Positions 1-8,082 of a stretch of DNA of 64,000 bases are shown piece after piece; the stretch's first letter is position 1, and each line of letters starts with the position of its first letter. Both the position numbers and the translations under genes were made by a program. The stretch comes from Bacillota bacterium (GTDB taxonomy: Bacteria > Bacillota > SHA-98 > Ch115 > JABLXJ01): contig JABLXJ010000002.1 in assembly GCA_013178125.1 (NCBI GenBank), positions 186,001 to 250,000 of the forward strand, read 5' to 3'. The notes under the pieces were generated by a model. It saw only the letters and a program-made list of their open reading frames with translations, did not search any database and had not been told where the DNA came from.

Positions 1-2
1 CA

Positions 3-491
3 TCGGGGGGGCTCGATATGATGAAACGAGCGGCCCAGTCAGTATCGGGGGCGGTGTCGGAGGCGGCCCTCGGGCCTGTTGTGGGCCTCGGCATGGAGAG
101 GCCGAGGGTGCTCGCGGTCACGGTGCTCACGAGCATCGACGATAGGAGCCTCAGGGGCGAGCTCGGGGTCGCGCGCTCGGCCGCCGAGCAGGTGGTGGTG
201 CTCGCCGGGCTCGCGAAGGAGGCCGGGCTTGATGGGGTTGTCGCCTCCCCGAGGGAGGCGCAGGCGATACGTGAGGCCTGCGGGCCTGAATTCATCATAG
301 TCACCCCGGGTGTAAGGCCGGCCTGGGCCGAGGCGGGCGATCAGAGGCGCGTCGCTTCGCCGGCCGAGGCGTTCAGGGCGGGGGCCGATTACATCGTGGT
401 CGGACGGCCGGTAACGCAGGCACCAGACCCGGCGGGTGCCATGAAGCGCATCATAGAGGAGGTTTCCGGCATCATAGACGCCGGGGAATAG
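3..491 (+). CDS. pyrF: orotidine 5'-phosphate decarboxylase, C-terminal part (cut by window start)
   Basis: Last step of UMP synthesis (OMP to UMP plus CO2), cytosolic TIM barrel. Only the C-terminal part is present; the frame is open to the window edge. The SGGLDMM segment at the edge matches the family region after the catalytic DxK block, which is missing here. The end has the phosphate-binding features: PGVRP, then DQRR, then DYIVVGRPV. An ATG at position 18 lies inside the conserved domain and is not the start. pyrE follows 142 bp downstream, so this is the tail of a pyr operon. Confidence 0.93.
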   Translation, partial: SGGLDMMKRAAQSVSGAVSEAALGPVVGLGMERPRVLAVTVLTSIDDRSLRGELGVARSAAEQVVVLAGLAKEAGLDGVVASPREAQAIREACGPEFIIVTPGVRPAWAEAGDQRRVASPAEAFRAGADYIVVGRPVTQAPDPAGAMKRIIEEVSGIIDAGE

Positions 492-633
492 GTGCAGGCT
501 TATCGGGGGGGAGTAGGCACATCAAGCCGGGGAACCAGTCCGTGAGGTAGAGACAGACTTAGGATAATGTAGATGGTTTAGGCAGATAACCAGAACAGGC
601 CTATGGGAAGGAACAGGAGGCTGTTTTGCGATA

Positions 634-1218
634 ATGGATGGAAGCGAGCTTCTAAGGATATTGAAGGAGACCGGAGCCTATTTGAATGGTCATTTCCTGC
701 TTACGTCAGGGCTGCACAGCGACGCATATGTGGAGAAGTTCAGGGTCCTGGAGAGGCCGGAGTACACGGAGGCGGCCTGCCGGGAGCTGGCGGGGCGGTT
801 TGGCGACCAGGGCGTCGCGGTTGTCGTCGGGCCCACCATGGGCGGCGTAATCCTCGCCTACGAGGTGGCGCGGGCCCTCGGGGCGAGGGCCATCTTCGTG
901 GAGCGCGAGGGCTCAGGACGGACCCTCAGGCGCGGCTTCTCGATCGCGAAAGGGGAACGGACCCTTGTGGTGGAGGATGTTGTGACCACCGGTGGCTCTG
1001 TTCGCGAGGTTATCCAGGTCGTGCAGGATGCCGGCGGCGATCTGGTCGGCGTGGGCCTGCTTATTGATAGGAGCGCTGGGGGGGCCGATTTCGGCGTGCG
1101 GACCGAGAGCCTGTTGAGGTTGCCGCTGGTGACCTACCGGCCGGAGGAGTGCCCGCTGTGCCGCGATGGCATCCCGCTGGTGCGTCCGGGGAGCGTGGTG
1201 AGGCAACATGAGAGCTAA
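634..1218 (+). CDS. pyrE: orotate phosphoribosyltransferase
   Basis: Joins orotate and PRPP to give OMP, the substrate of PyrF. The 194-residue length is normal. The PRPP-binding motif VVEDVVTTGGS lies at residues 112-122. A C-terminal CPLC pair (residues 173-176) is seen in one PyrE clade. The ATG at 634 has GGAGG about 13 bases upstream, somewhat long spacing, but the protein aligns from this Met. The 3' end overlaps purE by 11 bp, so pyrimidine and purine genes are translationally linked here. Confidence 0.95.
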   Translation: MDGSELLRILKETGAYLNGHFLLTSGLHSDAYVEKFRVLERPEYTEAACRELAGRFGDQGVAVVVGPTMGGVILAYEVARALGARAIFVEREGSGRTLRRGFSIAKGERTLVVEDVVTTGGSVREVIQVVQDAGGDLVGVGLLIDRSAGGADFGVRTESLLRLPLVTYRPEECPLCRDGIPLVRPGSVVRQHES

Positions 1219-1726
1219 TTCATCGAATCCTCTGGTGGGAATAATAGCCGGCAGCGAGAGCGACGCCCCGGTCATGAAGGCCGCAATGGATGTGCTTGAG
1301 CAATTCGGCATCCCCTATGAGTTTACCATAGCATCGGCGCACCGGGCGCCGGCGCGCGTCCAGGAATACGCAAGCAGCGCGGCGGGCAGGGGCCTCGAGG
1401 TCATCATTGCAGGCGCAGGCATGGCGGCTCACCTTCCCGGCGTTATCGCCTCCTGGACCGTGCTCCCCGTCATCGGCGTCCCGGTCAAGGGCGGCGCCCT
1501 CGGTGGCGTGGACGCCCTCTACTCCATGGTTCAGATGCCGGGCGGGGTCCCGGTCGCAACCGTGGCAATCGACGGGGCCAAGAACGCCGCCCTGCTCGCG
1601 TGCGAGATCCTGGGGGTCAAGTTCCCCGAAATCCGGGACCGGCTCATAAAATACCGGCAGGACCTCGAGAGACAGGTGGCGAGCGCCGCCGCCAGGGTCG
1701 CGCAGGGCGAACTATCTACGGAATAG
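1208..1726 (+). CDS. purE: PurE, class I-like phosphoribosylaminoimidazole carboxylase/mutase subunit
   Basis: Acts at the AIR-to-CAIR stage of purine synthesis. The N-terminal GSESD motif (residues 15-19), SAHRAP (43-48) and the AGAGMAAHLPG region are the CO2/AIR-binding features of the family. The sequence resembles class I PurE, which isomerises N5-CAIR made by PurK, but no purK lies in this window. In B. subtilis purK follows purE directly; here purB follows after 362 bp. Either PurK is elsewhere or this enzyme carboxylates AIR itself. The start overlaps the end of pyrE, implying translational coupling. Confidence 0.95.
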   Translation: MRANSSNPLVGIIAGSESDAPVMKAAMDVLEQFGIPYEFTIASAHRAPARVQEYASSAAGRGLEVIIAGAGMAAHLPGVIASWTVLPVIGVPVKGGALGGVDALYSMVQMPGGVPVATVAIDGAKNAALLACEILGVKFPEIRDRLIKYRQDLERQVASAAARVAQGELSTE

Positions 1727-1782
1727 GCAGCGGGGCCAGGGAAGGGTCGGGCATGCCGAATATTTATGAGGTTTTGATGAGA

Positions 1783-1795
1783 AACGTTCGGAAAT
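1783..1795 (-). promoter_or_regulatory. PurBox-like site, inverted
   Basis: On the minus strand this reads ATTTCCGAACGTT, matching 12 of 13 positions of the PurR PurBox consensus AWWWCCGAACWWT known from B. subtilis. It lies 3 bp upstream of the purB -35 box. The match is seen in sequence; binding by a PurR is inferred, and no purR gene is in the window. Confidence 0.5.
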
Positions 1796-1798
1796 AGC

Positions 1799-1827
1799 TT
1801 GACAAGATGTCAATCTAGCGTTAGAAT
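1799..1827 (+). promoter_or_regulatory. sigma-A promoter for the purB operon
   Basis: TTGACA (1799-1804), 17-bp spacer, TAGAAT (1822-1827): a near-consensus housekeeping promoter. The -35 box is the left half of an inverted repeat, TTGACA-AGA-TGTCAA (1799-1813), a possible operator that would block RNA polymerase. Transcription should start near 1834, giving a leader of about 255 bases before purB. Confidence 0.75.
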
Positions 1828-1832
1828 TTGGA

Positions 1833-2040
1833 TGGAATACGGTGAAAACCGAATATTCCAGGCCGGGAGATTTCAAACCTTCGGTGGCGCCTCGTAGCCT
1901 TCCCTGCCTCCCCCACATTCAGCGGAGCCTCCGGGCGCCACCTCTTATAATGCTTCCCCCACATGCTTTGTTCGTAATGGAGGTAAGTAAGTCTGCGAGC
2001 GAATTGACCCCTGAGCTCGCAGACTACCTGCTCACCTCCA
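1833..2040 (+). promoter_or_regulatory. structured 5' leader of purB (attenuator or riboswitch candidate)
   Basis: This fills most of the 362-bp gap between purE and purB. It holds three inverted repeats in order. First, 1833-1843 with 1848-1860, closed by a GAAA tetraloop with a two-base bulge. Second, GGTGGCGCC (1883-1891) with GGCGCCACC (1934-1942). Third, AGTCTGCGAGC (1990-2000) with GCTCGCAGACT (2015-2025), nested in an outer pair TGGAGGT (1978-1984) and ACCTCCA (2034-2040). A 10-base direct repeat TCCCCCACAT occurs at 1909 and 1955. I do not recognise the purine, PRPP, T-box or THF riboswitch consensus in it. No T-run follows the last hairpin, so if it regulates, control may be at translation or through an RNA-binding protein. 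Confidence 0.5.
1845..1857 (+). promoter_or_regulatory. PurBox-like site, direct
   Basis: AAAACCGAATATT matches the B. subtilis PurBox consensus at 12 of 13 positions and lies about 11 bases after the predicted transcription start, inside the right arm of the first leader hairpin. With the inverted site at 1783-1795 it brackets the promoter, as a PurR pair would. The 49-bp gap is longer than the usual 16-17 bp, so the pairing is tentative. Confidence 0.4.
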
Positions 2041-2088
2041 CCAGTGCGGCGCCAGTCGGTGATAAGCTATTCAGAGGAGGGACGCCAG

Positions 2089-3381
2089 GTGATTCCGCGA
2101 TACACCTACCCTGAGATGGCAAGGATCTGGAGCGACGAAAACCGCTTTTCCAAATGGCTCGAGATAGAGCTTGCCGCATGCGAGGCCTGGGCCAACCTCG
2201 GCCGGATACCTCCGGACGCGCTTGAGAAAATCAAGAAAAACGCGCGCTTTGACGTCAAAAGGATCGAAGAAATCGAGGAGGTCACGAACCACGACGTCAT
2301 AGCCTTCTTGACCTGCGTCGCGGAGAATGTCGGGGAGGAGTCCAGGTTTATTCATATGGGCATGACATCGTCGGACGTTGTAGATACGGCGATGTCTCTG
2401 CTTATGCTGGATGCGCTGGATATCATCATCGGTGATGTCAAGGTCCTCATAGACGTGATGGTCGAGCGCGCCAGGGAACACAGGCACACGGTCATGATCG
2501 GGAGGACCCACGGCGTCCATGCAGAGCCGGTGACCCTCGGCCTCAAGTTCGCCTTGTGGGTTTCGGAGATGCGACGCAATCTCGCGCGCATAGAGCAGGC
2601 GAGGAAGACGATAGCGTTCGGCAAGATCTCGGGAGCTGTCGGGACCTATGCCAACGTCGACCCCTATGTCGAGGAATATGTCTGTAAGAAGCTCGGGCTC
2701 GCGCGCGCTGACATCTCGACCCAGATACTGCAGCGAGACCGGCACGCCGAGCTCCTCACCACCCTGGCCATCACGGCGGGCTCCATTGAAAAATTCGCAA
2801 CCGAGATCAGGAGCCTCCAGCGGACAGAGATATTCGAGCTCCAGGAGCCATTCAAGAAGGGGCAAAAGGGCTCCTCTGCGATGCCCCACAAGCGCAACCC
2901 CATAATGTGCGAGCGGATGGTCGGGCTCGCCCGCGTGATCCGCGGGAATGCCATGGTTGCCCTGGAGGATATAGCGCTCTGGCACGAGCGGGACATCACA
3001 CATTCATCCGCCGAGAGGATCATCATCCCTGACAGCACCATTCTCATGGACTATATGCTCAGGAAGTTCACAGGCATCGTAAAGGGCCTCGTCGTCCGGC
3101 CCGAGCGGATGAGGGAAAACCTGGAGCGCACGGGAGGCCTCATCTTTTCAGAGCTTGTGCTGCTTGCCCTGGTCGACAAGGGCCTGACGCGGGAGGACGC
3201 CTACGCTATAGTGCAGTCGAACGCGGCGAAGGCCTGGGACGAGGGGCTCAACTTCAAGGAGCTCGTCGCGGGCGACCCCAGGGTGCGCGAACGGCTCACG
3301 GCGCAGGAGATCGAGGCATGTTTCGACCCGTCGCACCATCTCAAGCATGTGGATGAAATATTGGATCGACTGAGCATCTAA
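2089..3381 (+). CDS. purB: adenylosuccinate lyase
   Basis: Catalyses two fumarate-releasing steps: SAICAR to AICAR, and adenylosuccinate to AMP. The superfamily signature GSSAMPHKRNP is at residues 261-271, and the catalytic region MTSSDVVDTA is near residue 90. I chose the GTG at 2089 because AGGAGG ends 8 bp before it and the protein then begins IPRYTYPEM, as in other PurB; an ATG at 2044 would add 15 unrelated residues. At 430 residues the length is typical. First gene of the main pur transcript, behind its own promoter and leader. Confidence 0.96.
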   Translation: MIPRYTYPEMARIWSDENRFSKWLEIELAACEAWANLGRIPPDALEKIKKNARFDVKRIEEIEEVTNHDVIAFLTCVAENVGEESRFIHMGMTSSDVVDTAMSLLMLDALDIIIGDVKVLIDVMVERAREHRHTVMIGRTHGVHAEPVTLGLKFALWVSEMRRNLARIEQARKTIAFGKISGAVGTYANVDPYVEEYVCKKLGLARADISTQILQRDRHAELLTTLAITAGSIEKFATEIRSLQRTEIFELQEPFKKGQKGSSAMPHKRNPIMCERMVGLARVIRGNAMVALEDIALWHERDITHSSAERIIIPDSTILMDYMLRKFTGIVKGLVVRPERMRENLERTGGLIFSELVLLALVDKGLTREDAYAIVQSNAAKAWDEGLNFKELVAGDPRVRERLTAQEIEACFDPSHHLKHVDEILDRLSI

Positions 3382-3500
3382 GACCCACCCCACCCCGTGG
3401 TGATGCAGACCCCGCGGGCCCCTGCAAATGCCCATTCCAGGGGCATTCGCGATGTGATGGTGTAATGATGTAATAAGGTGAATCAGAAGGAGAGGGTATC

Positions 3501-4220
3501 ATGGAGAAGAGGGAGCGGCTTTACGAGGGTAAGGCGAAGATAGCGTTTGCAACGGACGACCCGGGGCTGGTGATATTCGAATTCAAGGATGCCGCAACGG
3601 CCTTCGATGGTAAGAAGAAGGGCACGATACTGGGCAAGGGCGCGGTGAACGCCAGGATATCGGCCGTGCTCTTCAAATATTTGGAGGAAAGGGGCATACC
3701 CACCCACTTCAAGGAGCTCTTGAGCCCCGTGGATATGCTCGCCCTGAAGGTGGAGATCATCCCGGTCGAGGTCGTGATGCGCAATATCGTGGCGGGCAGC
3801 CTCTCCAAGCGGCTGGGCATAGAGGAGGGGCGGTCGCTGGATGAGCCTGTGCTCGAGTTCTATTACAAGTCCGATGAGCTCGGGGACCCCATGATCAACC
3901 AGTATCATGTGAGGGCCATGAAGCTGGCGAGCGACGATGAACTCCTGCGCATCGTCGAGCTCTCGTTTGCCATAGACCGTCATCTCAAGGGCTTTTTTGC
4001 GGCGAGGAAGCTTGAGCTGGTTGATTTCAAGCTCGAATTCGGGCGGCGCGGGGGCGATGTATACCTTGCCGACGAGATATCGCCGGACACATGCAGGCTC
4101 TGGGACATGTCAACCCGTGAGAAGCTGGATAAGGACAGGTTCCGCAGGGACCTCGGAGGGGTAGAGGATGCCTACCAGGAGGTTCTAAGGCGGGTGGAAG
4201 GGCCGGGAGAGCAAAGCTAA
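3501..4220 (+). CDS. purC: SAICAR synthase
   Basis: Condenses CAIR with aspartate using ATP. The 239-residue length is normal. N-terminal LYEGKAK and FKDAATAFDGKK form the nucleotide and substrate-binding part; VVMRNIVAGS and the late DEISPDTCRLWD are family hallmarks. AAGGAG lies 9 bp before the ATG. It follows purB by 119 bp and is separated from purS by 247 bp that contain the large nested inverted repeat. Confidence 0.96.
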   Translation: MEKRERLYEGKAKIAFATDDPGLVIFEFKDAATAFDGKKKGTILGKGAVNARISAVLFKYLEERGIPTHFKELLSPVDMLALKVEIIPVEVVMRNIVAGSLSKRLGIEEGRSLDEPVLEFYYKSDELGDPMINQYHVRAMKLASDDELLRIVELSFAIDRHLKGFFAARKLELVDFKLEFGRRGGDVYLADEISPDTCRLWDMSTREKLDKDRFRRDLGGVEDAYQEVLRRVEGPGEQS

Positions 4221-4249
4221 GTGTGAGTTCGAAGATTATCGCCACTTTT

Positions 4250-4381
4250 CCAGGGGTTGCCGGTGTTGCGCTCCGGGGACGGCGCGCTTGCGGCGCGCCT
4301 CCGTTGAAATTTGGCGCGAGGGCCTTGCCAAATTTCAAAGGCACCGTCGCGCAAACACCGGCAACCCCTAAGACATCCTGG
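4250..4381. repeat. nested inverted repeat (three-way-junction or cruciform element)
   Basis: Outer arms 4252-4271 and 4349-4369 are complementary over 20 bp with one extra A. They enclose GACGG/CCGTC (4278-4282 with 4344-4348), a hairpin with 7-bp stem GGCGCGC/GCGCGCC (4281-4299), and a perfect 12-bp stem TTGAAATTTGGC/GCCAAATTTCAA (4304-4315 with 4327-4338) with an 11-base loop. CCAGG and CCTGG flank the whole. No coding frame is evident. It could be an RNA processing or attenuation structure in the pur mRNA, or a MITE/REP-like element. No second copy was seen in the window. Confidence 0.8.
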
Positions 4382-4467
4382 TAAACTAGCACAAATTAAA
4401 GAACCTGCGCTTAGACATATTGTAGGTGTAGGTATATTGCAAGTGCTATATCGGGGGGTATAGGGAT

Positions 4468-4830
4468 ATGTTGTGGAAAGCCAGGGTCCGCGTGACTTTG
4501 AAAAAGGGGATTCTCGACCCGCAGGGCAAGGTGCTGGAAGGCTCCCTGGACAGGCTCGGCTACAAGGAAGTCAGGGAGGTCCGCGTTGGGAAGTATATGG
4601 AGATCGCGCTCGAGGCGGAGGACGCCCCCGGGGCGCGCGTCAGGGTCGAGGAGATGTGCCGGCGGCTTCTTGCAAACCCGGTTATCGAGAATTTCGCCGT
4701 TGATGTTGATGCGGAGCCGGGCGGTGCGGCGACGACGGCCCAGGCGAAATCTCAGGCGGCGCAGGACGGCGGGGCAGGGGCCGGTGCTGCAGGTACAGGT
4801 ACTGGTACGGGTGCGGGGGTGGGGCGATGA
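4468..4830 (+). CDS. purS: phosphoribosylformylglycinamidine synthase subunit PurS
   Basis: Small subunit that, as a dimer, bridges PurQ and PurL in the bacterial FGAM synthase complex. Residues 1-80 are the PurS fold ([18 protein letters not shown] start; GYKEV..VRVGK). PurS is usually 80-90 residues; this one has about 35 extra C-terminal residues rich in Ala, Gly and Thr, encoded by repetitive GGTACAGGTACT-like DNA, which looks like slippage-born extension. The TGA overlaps the purQ start as ATGA. Confidence 0.93.
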   Translation: MLWKARVRVTLKKGILDPQGKVLEGSLDRLGYKEVREVRVGKYMEIALEAEDAPGARVRVEEMCRRLLANPVIENFAVDVDAEPGGAATTAQAKSQAAQDGGAGAGAAGTGTGTGAGVGR

Positions 4831-5582
4831 GGACTATGAGCGGGGTGAACGCCGTGAAAATGAGGGTAGGGGTTGTGATATTCCCCGGCTCGAACTGCGA
4901 CCACGACTGCCACCATGCGGCGCAGGTCATGGGCATGGATGCCGAATATATCTGGCATGCAACCCGCGATATCTCGGGCTTCGACTGCATAATTCTGCCG
5001 GGCGGTTTCTCCTACGGGGATTACCTCCGCGCGGGCGCGGTTGCCCGCTTTTCGCCTATCATGGAGGCCGTGACGAGGTTTGCCGAGCGGGGAGGGCTCG
5101 TGCTCGGGATATGCAATGGCTTTCAGATCCTCCTGGAGGCGGGGCTCCTGCCCGGCGCCATGATGCGAAACCGCAACCTCAAGTTCATATGCAAGACCAT
5201 CCACCTTCGCGTTGAAAACGCCGGGACCCCGTTCACGGGGGCGTGCGCGCCCGGACAGGTGCTGGCCGTGCCCATAGCCCACGGCGAGGGGAATTACTAT
5301 ATCGACCCCGAGGGGCTCCGCGAGCTCAACGCCAACAAGCAGGTGGTCTTCAGATACTGCGATCCCCATGGCGCGGTCACGGACGAGGCCAACCCCAACG
5401 GGTCGTGCGATAATATAGCTGGGATCATAAACCGCGAGGGAAATGTCCTGGGCATGATGCCCCACCCCGAGCGGTGCGTCGAGCGGGTTTTGGGCGGGGA
5501 GGATGGTCGCTTTGTCTTCGCATCGCTTCTCAGACGCTGGTCGAGAGGGGGCGGCTACGATGCAGGATGCGCCCTGGCGTGA
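4827..5582 (+). CDS. purQ: phosphoribosylformylglycinamidine synthase, glutaminase subunit
   Basis: Class I glutamine amidotransferase that releases ammonia for PurL. The nucleophile Cys96 is in GICNGFQ, and the His/Glu pair is in MMPHPER near the C-terminus. The start at 4827 overlaps the purS stop (ATGA). An ATG at 4860, immediately before [13 protein letters not shown], is an equally plausible start because most PurQ proteins begin there. The 3' end overlaps purL by 23 bp. The S-Q-L order is that of Gram-positive bacteria. Confidence 0.95.
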   Translation: MRTMSGVNAVKMRVGVVIFPGSNCDHDCHHAAQVMGMDAEYIWHATRDISGFDCIILPGGFSYGDYLRAGAVARFSPIMEAVTRFAERGGLVLGICNGFQILLEAGLLPGAMMRNRNLKFICKTIHLRVENAGTPFTGACAPGQVLAVPIAHGEGNYYIDPEGLRELNANKQVVFRYCDPHGAVTDEANPNGSCDNIAGIINREGNVLGMMPHPERCVERVLGGEDGRFVFASLLRRWSRGGGYDAGCALA

Positions 5583-7977
5583 AATGGGCTTGAAAGATTA
5601 TGAGTACGAGAGAATTGTAGAGATCATGGGCAGGGAGCCAACCTACACCGAGCTCGGGATGTTCAGCGCGATGTGGTCGGAGCACTGCGGTTACAAGCAT
5701 TCGAAATCCACGCTGAAGCTGTTTCCGACGAAGGGGGAGAGGGTCCTTCAGGGGCCCGGGGAAAACGCCGGCATCGTGGATATAGGGGGCGGCATGGCCC
5801 TAGTGATGAAGATGGAGAGCCATAACCACCCGTCGGCCATTGAACCCTACCAGGGGGCTGCGACGGGGATCGGCGGGATACTGCGCGATATATTCACCAT
5901 GGGGGCGCGGCCGGTGGCCCTCCTGGATTCCTTGAGGTTTGGGGATTTGAGCAATGACAAGGTGAAGTATCTTTTCGACGGCGTTGTGGCGGGCATAGCG
6001 GGCTACGGCAATTGTATCGGCGTCCCGACCGTGGCGGGGGAGGTATACTTCGAGGAGCCTTACACGCGAAACCCGCTCGTCAACGTCATGTGCGTGGGGA
6101 TCATGAAGACGAGCGAGATCGCCAGGGGCGTCGCCGCGGGCGTCGGGAATGCCGTTATGGTTATAGGCTCGAAGACGGGGCGCGATGGCATTCACGGTGC
6201 TACCTTCGCCTCGGTCGAGCTGGACGAGAGATCGGAGGAGCGCCGGCCGGCGGTCCAGGTGGGGGATCCATTTACGGAGAAGCTCCTGGTCGAGGCGTGC
6301 CTCGAGATCATCAGGGGCGGCTACGTTGTCGGCATCCAGGATATGGGCGCAGCCGGGCTCACGAGCTCCACGGTGGAGATGGCGGCCCGGGCGGGCACGG
6401 GGATGGAGATAGAGCTCTCCCTGGTCCCCAGGCGTGAGGAGGGGATGACCCCTTACGAGATAATGCTCTCGGAATCCCAGGAGCGCATGGTTGCGGTCGT
6501 GGAGCCGGATAAGGTCGATAAGGTGCGCGAGATATTCGCCAAGTGGGGCCTGGATGCTGTGGTCGTCGGCCATGTGACCGGCGACGGGCTCATGCGGGTC
6601 AAGGAGAACGGCAAGGTGGTCGCGGAGATCCCGGCAAAGGTCCTGGCCGAGGCGCCCGTCTACAACCCCGAGGCGAGAAGGCCGGCCCGGATCGACGAGA
6701 TGCATGCCTTCGACCCGGCCACGCTCCCCGAGCCGCAAGATTACAACGAGGTCTTGATGAGGCTCATGTCATCCCCGAGCATCGCCAGTAAGGAATGGGT
6801 CTACGAGCAGTACGATCACATGGTGAGGACGAATACGGCGATCGTGCCGGGCGCGGCTGATGCGGCCGTGTTGCGCGTGAAGGAGCTGGGGACGCCGGGC
6901 CACGAGGTCGGGATCGCCCTGACCGTTGACTGCCAGGGTCGATACTGCTACCTCGATCCCTACCAAGGGGCTGCAATCGCCGTAGCGGAGGCTGGCCGCA
7001 ACCTGGCCTGCGTTGGCGCGGAGCCACTCGCCATCACCGATTGCCTTAATTTTGGGAACCCCGAGAAGCCCGAGATGTTCTGGGAGTTCCAGGAAAGCGT
7101 GAAGGGCATGGCCGATGCCTGCCGCAAGCTGGGCATCCCAGTTATTAGCGGGAATGTAAGTTTCTATAATGAGGCGGAGGGCGTGGCGATCTACCCAACG
7201 CCGGTGGTGGGCATGGCCGGCCTCCTACCGGATGTTGCTCTGAGGATCACACAGGGTTTTAAGAGGGAGGGCGACCTCATCGTGCTGCTGGGCGCGACCG
7301 GCGCGGACATGGGCGGGAGCGATTATCTCGAGGTGATTCACGGGGTCGTTGCAGGCAGCCCACCCAGGCTCGACCTGGAGGCCGAGAGGCGCGTCCAGGC
7401 CTGCTGCCGCGATGCGGTGCGGCGCGGCCTGTTGAGCTCGGCGCACGACTGCGCTGAGGGAGGGCTCGCGGTGGCTCTGGCCGAGAGCTGTATCTCCGGC
7501 AATGTTGGGGCGCACATTGCCATTGTCCATGGCGGCTCCAGCACCAGTGATCATGGTGCTGACGGCCGCGATGCTGGTCACTGCGACGCTGGCGGCTGCG
7601 ACGTTGCTACTGGTGCCCGCGATATTGAATGCTGCGGCAGCTGGAGCTCCGGTATGAGACCTGATTTCTTGCTCTTCAGCGAGAGCCAGGGCAGGATAGT
7701 CGTGTCCCTGCCCGAGGAGAATCGTAAGGAGCTGGAGGAACTGGCCAGCCGCCATGGGATCCCGTTTGAGGTTATCGGCAGGGTCGGCGGGGCCAGGCTG
7801 GTGATGCGGGTAGTCGAGGATGCCGATTCGGGTCCGGTTGGACCCGGCCAGCGCCGGTGGAGGCGCCTCGTAGATCTTGATCTGCATGATCTGGATCGCG
7901 CGTGGAGGACCAGTATAGCAAGGCATATGAGTGATGGCGAATCTGCTGAAGCAGCAGCTGAAATAGCGGCAAGGTAA
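5560..7977 (+). CDS. purL: phosphoribosylformylglycinamidine synthase, large subunit (small-type PurL)
   Basis: ATP-dependent conversion of FGAR to FGAM with ammonia from PurQ. The start at 5560 gives [11 protein letters not shown], the usual family beginning, with GAGGGGG upstream. [12 protein letters not shown] and the MESHNHPS metal/ATP site are intact. At 805 residues it is longer than the usual 720-760. The excess is an insert at about residues 652-700, rich in Gly, Asp, Cys, Ser and Ala with repeated D/C-A/G-G units and unlike any PurL region I know. The stop region begins a short duplication (GGCAAGGTAAG at 7968 and 7988). Confidence 0.95.
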   Translation: MQDAPWREMGLKDYEYERIVEIMGREPTYTELGMFSAMWSEHCGYKHSKSTLKLFPTKGERVLQGPGENAGIVDIGGGMALVMKMESHNHPSAIEPYQGAATGIGGILRDIFTMGARPVALLDSLRFGDLSNDKVKYLFDGVVAGIAGYGNCIGVPTVAGEVYFEEPYTRNPLVNVMCVGIMKTSEIARGVAAGVGNAVMVIGSKTGRDGIHGATFASVELDERSEERRPAVQVGDPFTEKLLVEACLEIIRGGYVVGIQDMGAAGLTSSTVEMAARAGTGMEIELSLVPRREEGMTPYEIMLSESQERMVAVVEPDKVDKVREIFAKWGLDAVVVGHVTGDGLMRVKENGKVVAEIPAKVLAEAPVYNPEARRPARIDEMHAFDPATLPEPQDYNEVLMRLMSSPSIASKEWVYEQYDHMVRTNTAIVPGAADAAVLRVKELGTPGHEVGIALTVDCQGRYCYLDPYQGAAIAVAEAGRNLACVGAEPLAITDCLNFGNPEKPEMFWEFQESVKGMADACRKLGIPVISGNVSFYNEAEGVAIYPTPVVGMAGLLPDVALRITQGFKREGDLIVLLGATGADMGGSDYLEVIHGVVAGSPPRLDLEAERRVQACCRDAVRRGLLSSAHDCAEGGLAVALAESCISGNVGAHIAIVHGGSSTSDHGADGRDAGHCDAGGCDVATGARDIECCGSWSSGMRPDFLLFSESQGRIVVSLPEENRKELEELASRHGIPFEVIGRVGGARLVMRVVEDADSGPVGPGQRRWRRLVDLDLHDLDRAWRTSIARHMSDGESAEAAAEIAAR

Positions 7978-8082
7978 GCGGCAAGAAGGCAAGGTAAGAC
8001 GGTGCAGAGCAGTTATGAGGCACTGTAACTAGACATCGTGATGAGGTAGTACGATGAGGCGTTGCGAGGAGACGTTGATGAT

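Noticed and set aside
1842-2114. Possible 90-residue protein from a GTG in the purB leader
   Set aside because: No ribosome-binding site, lies across the hairpins and overlaps the purB start; composition is not protein-like.
2071-3003. Long minus-strand open frame opposite purB, and similar long antisense frames across the pur and spo genes
   Set aside because: High G+C codon bias opens antisense frames; they have no family motifs and mirror the real gene exactly.
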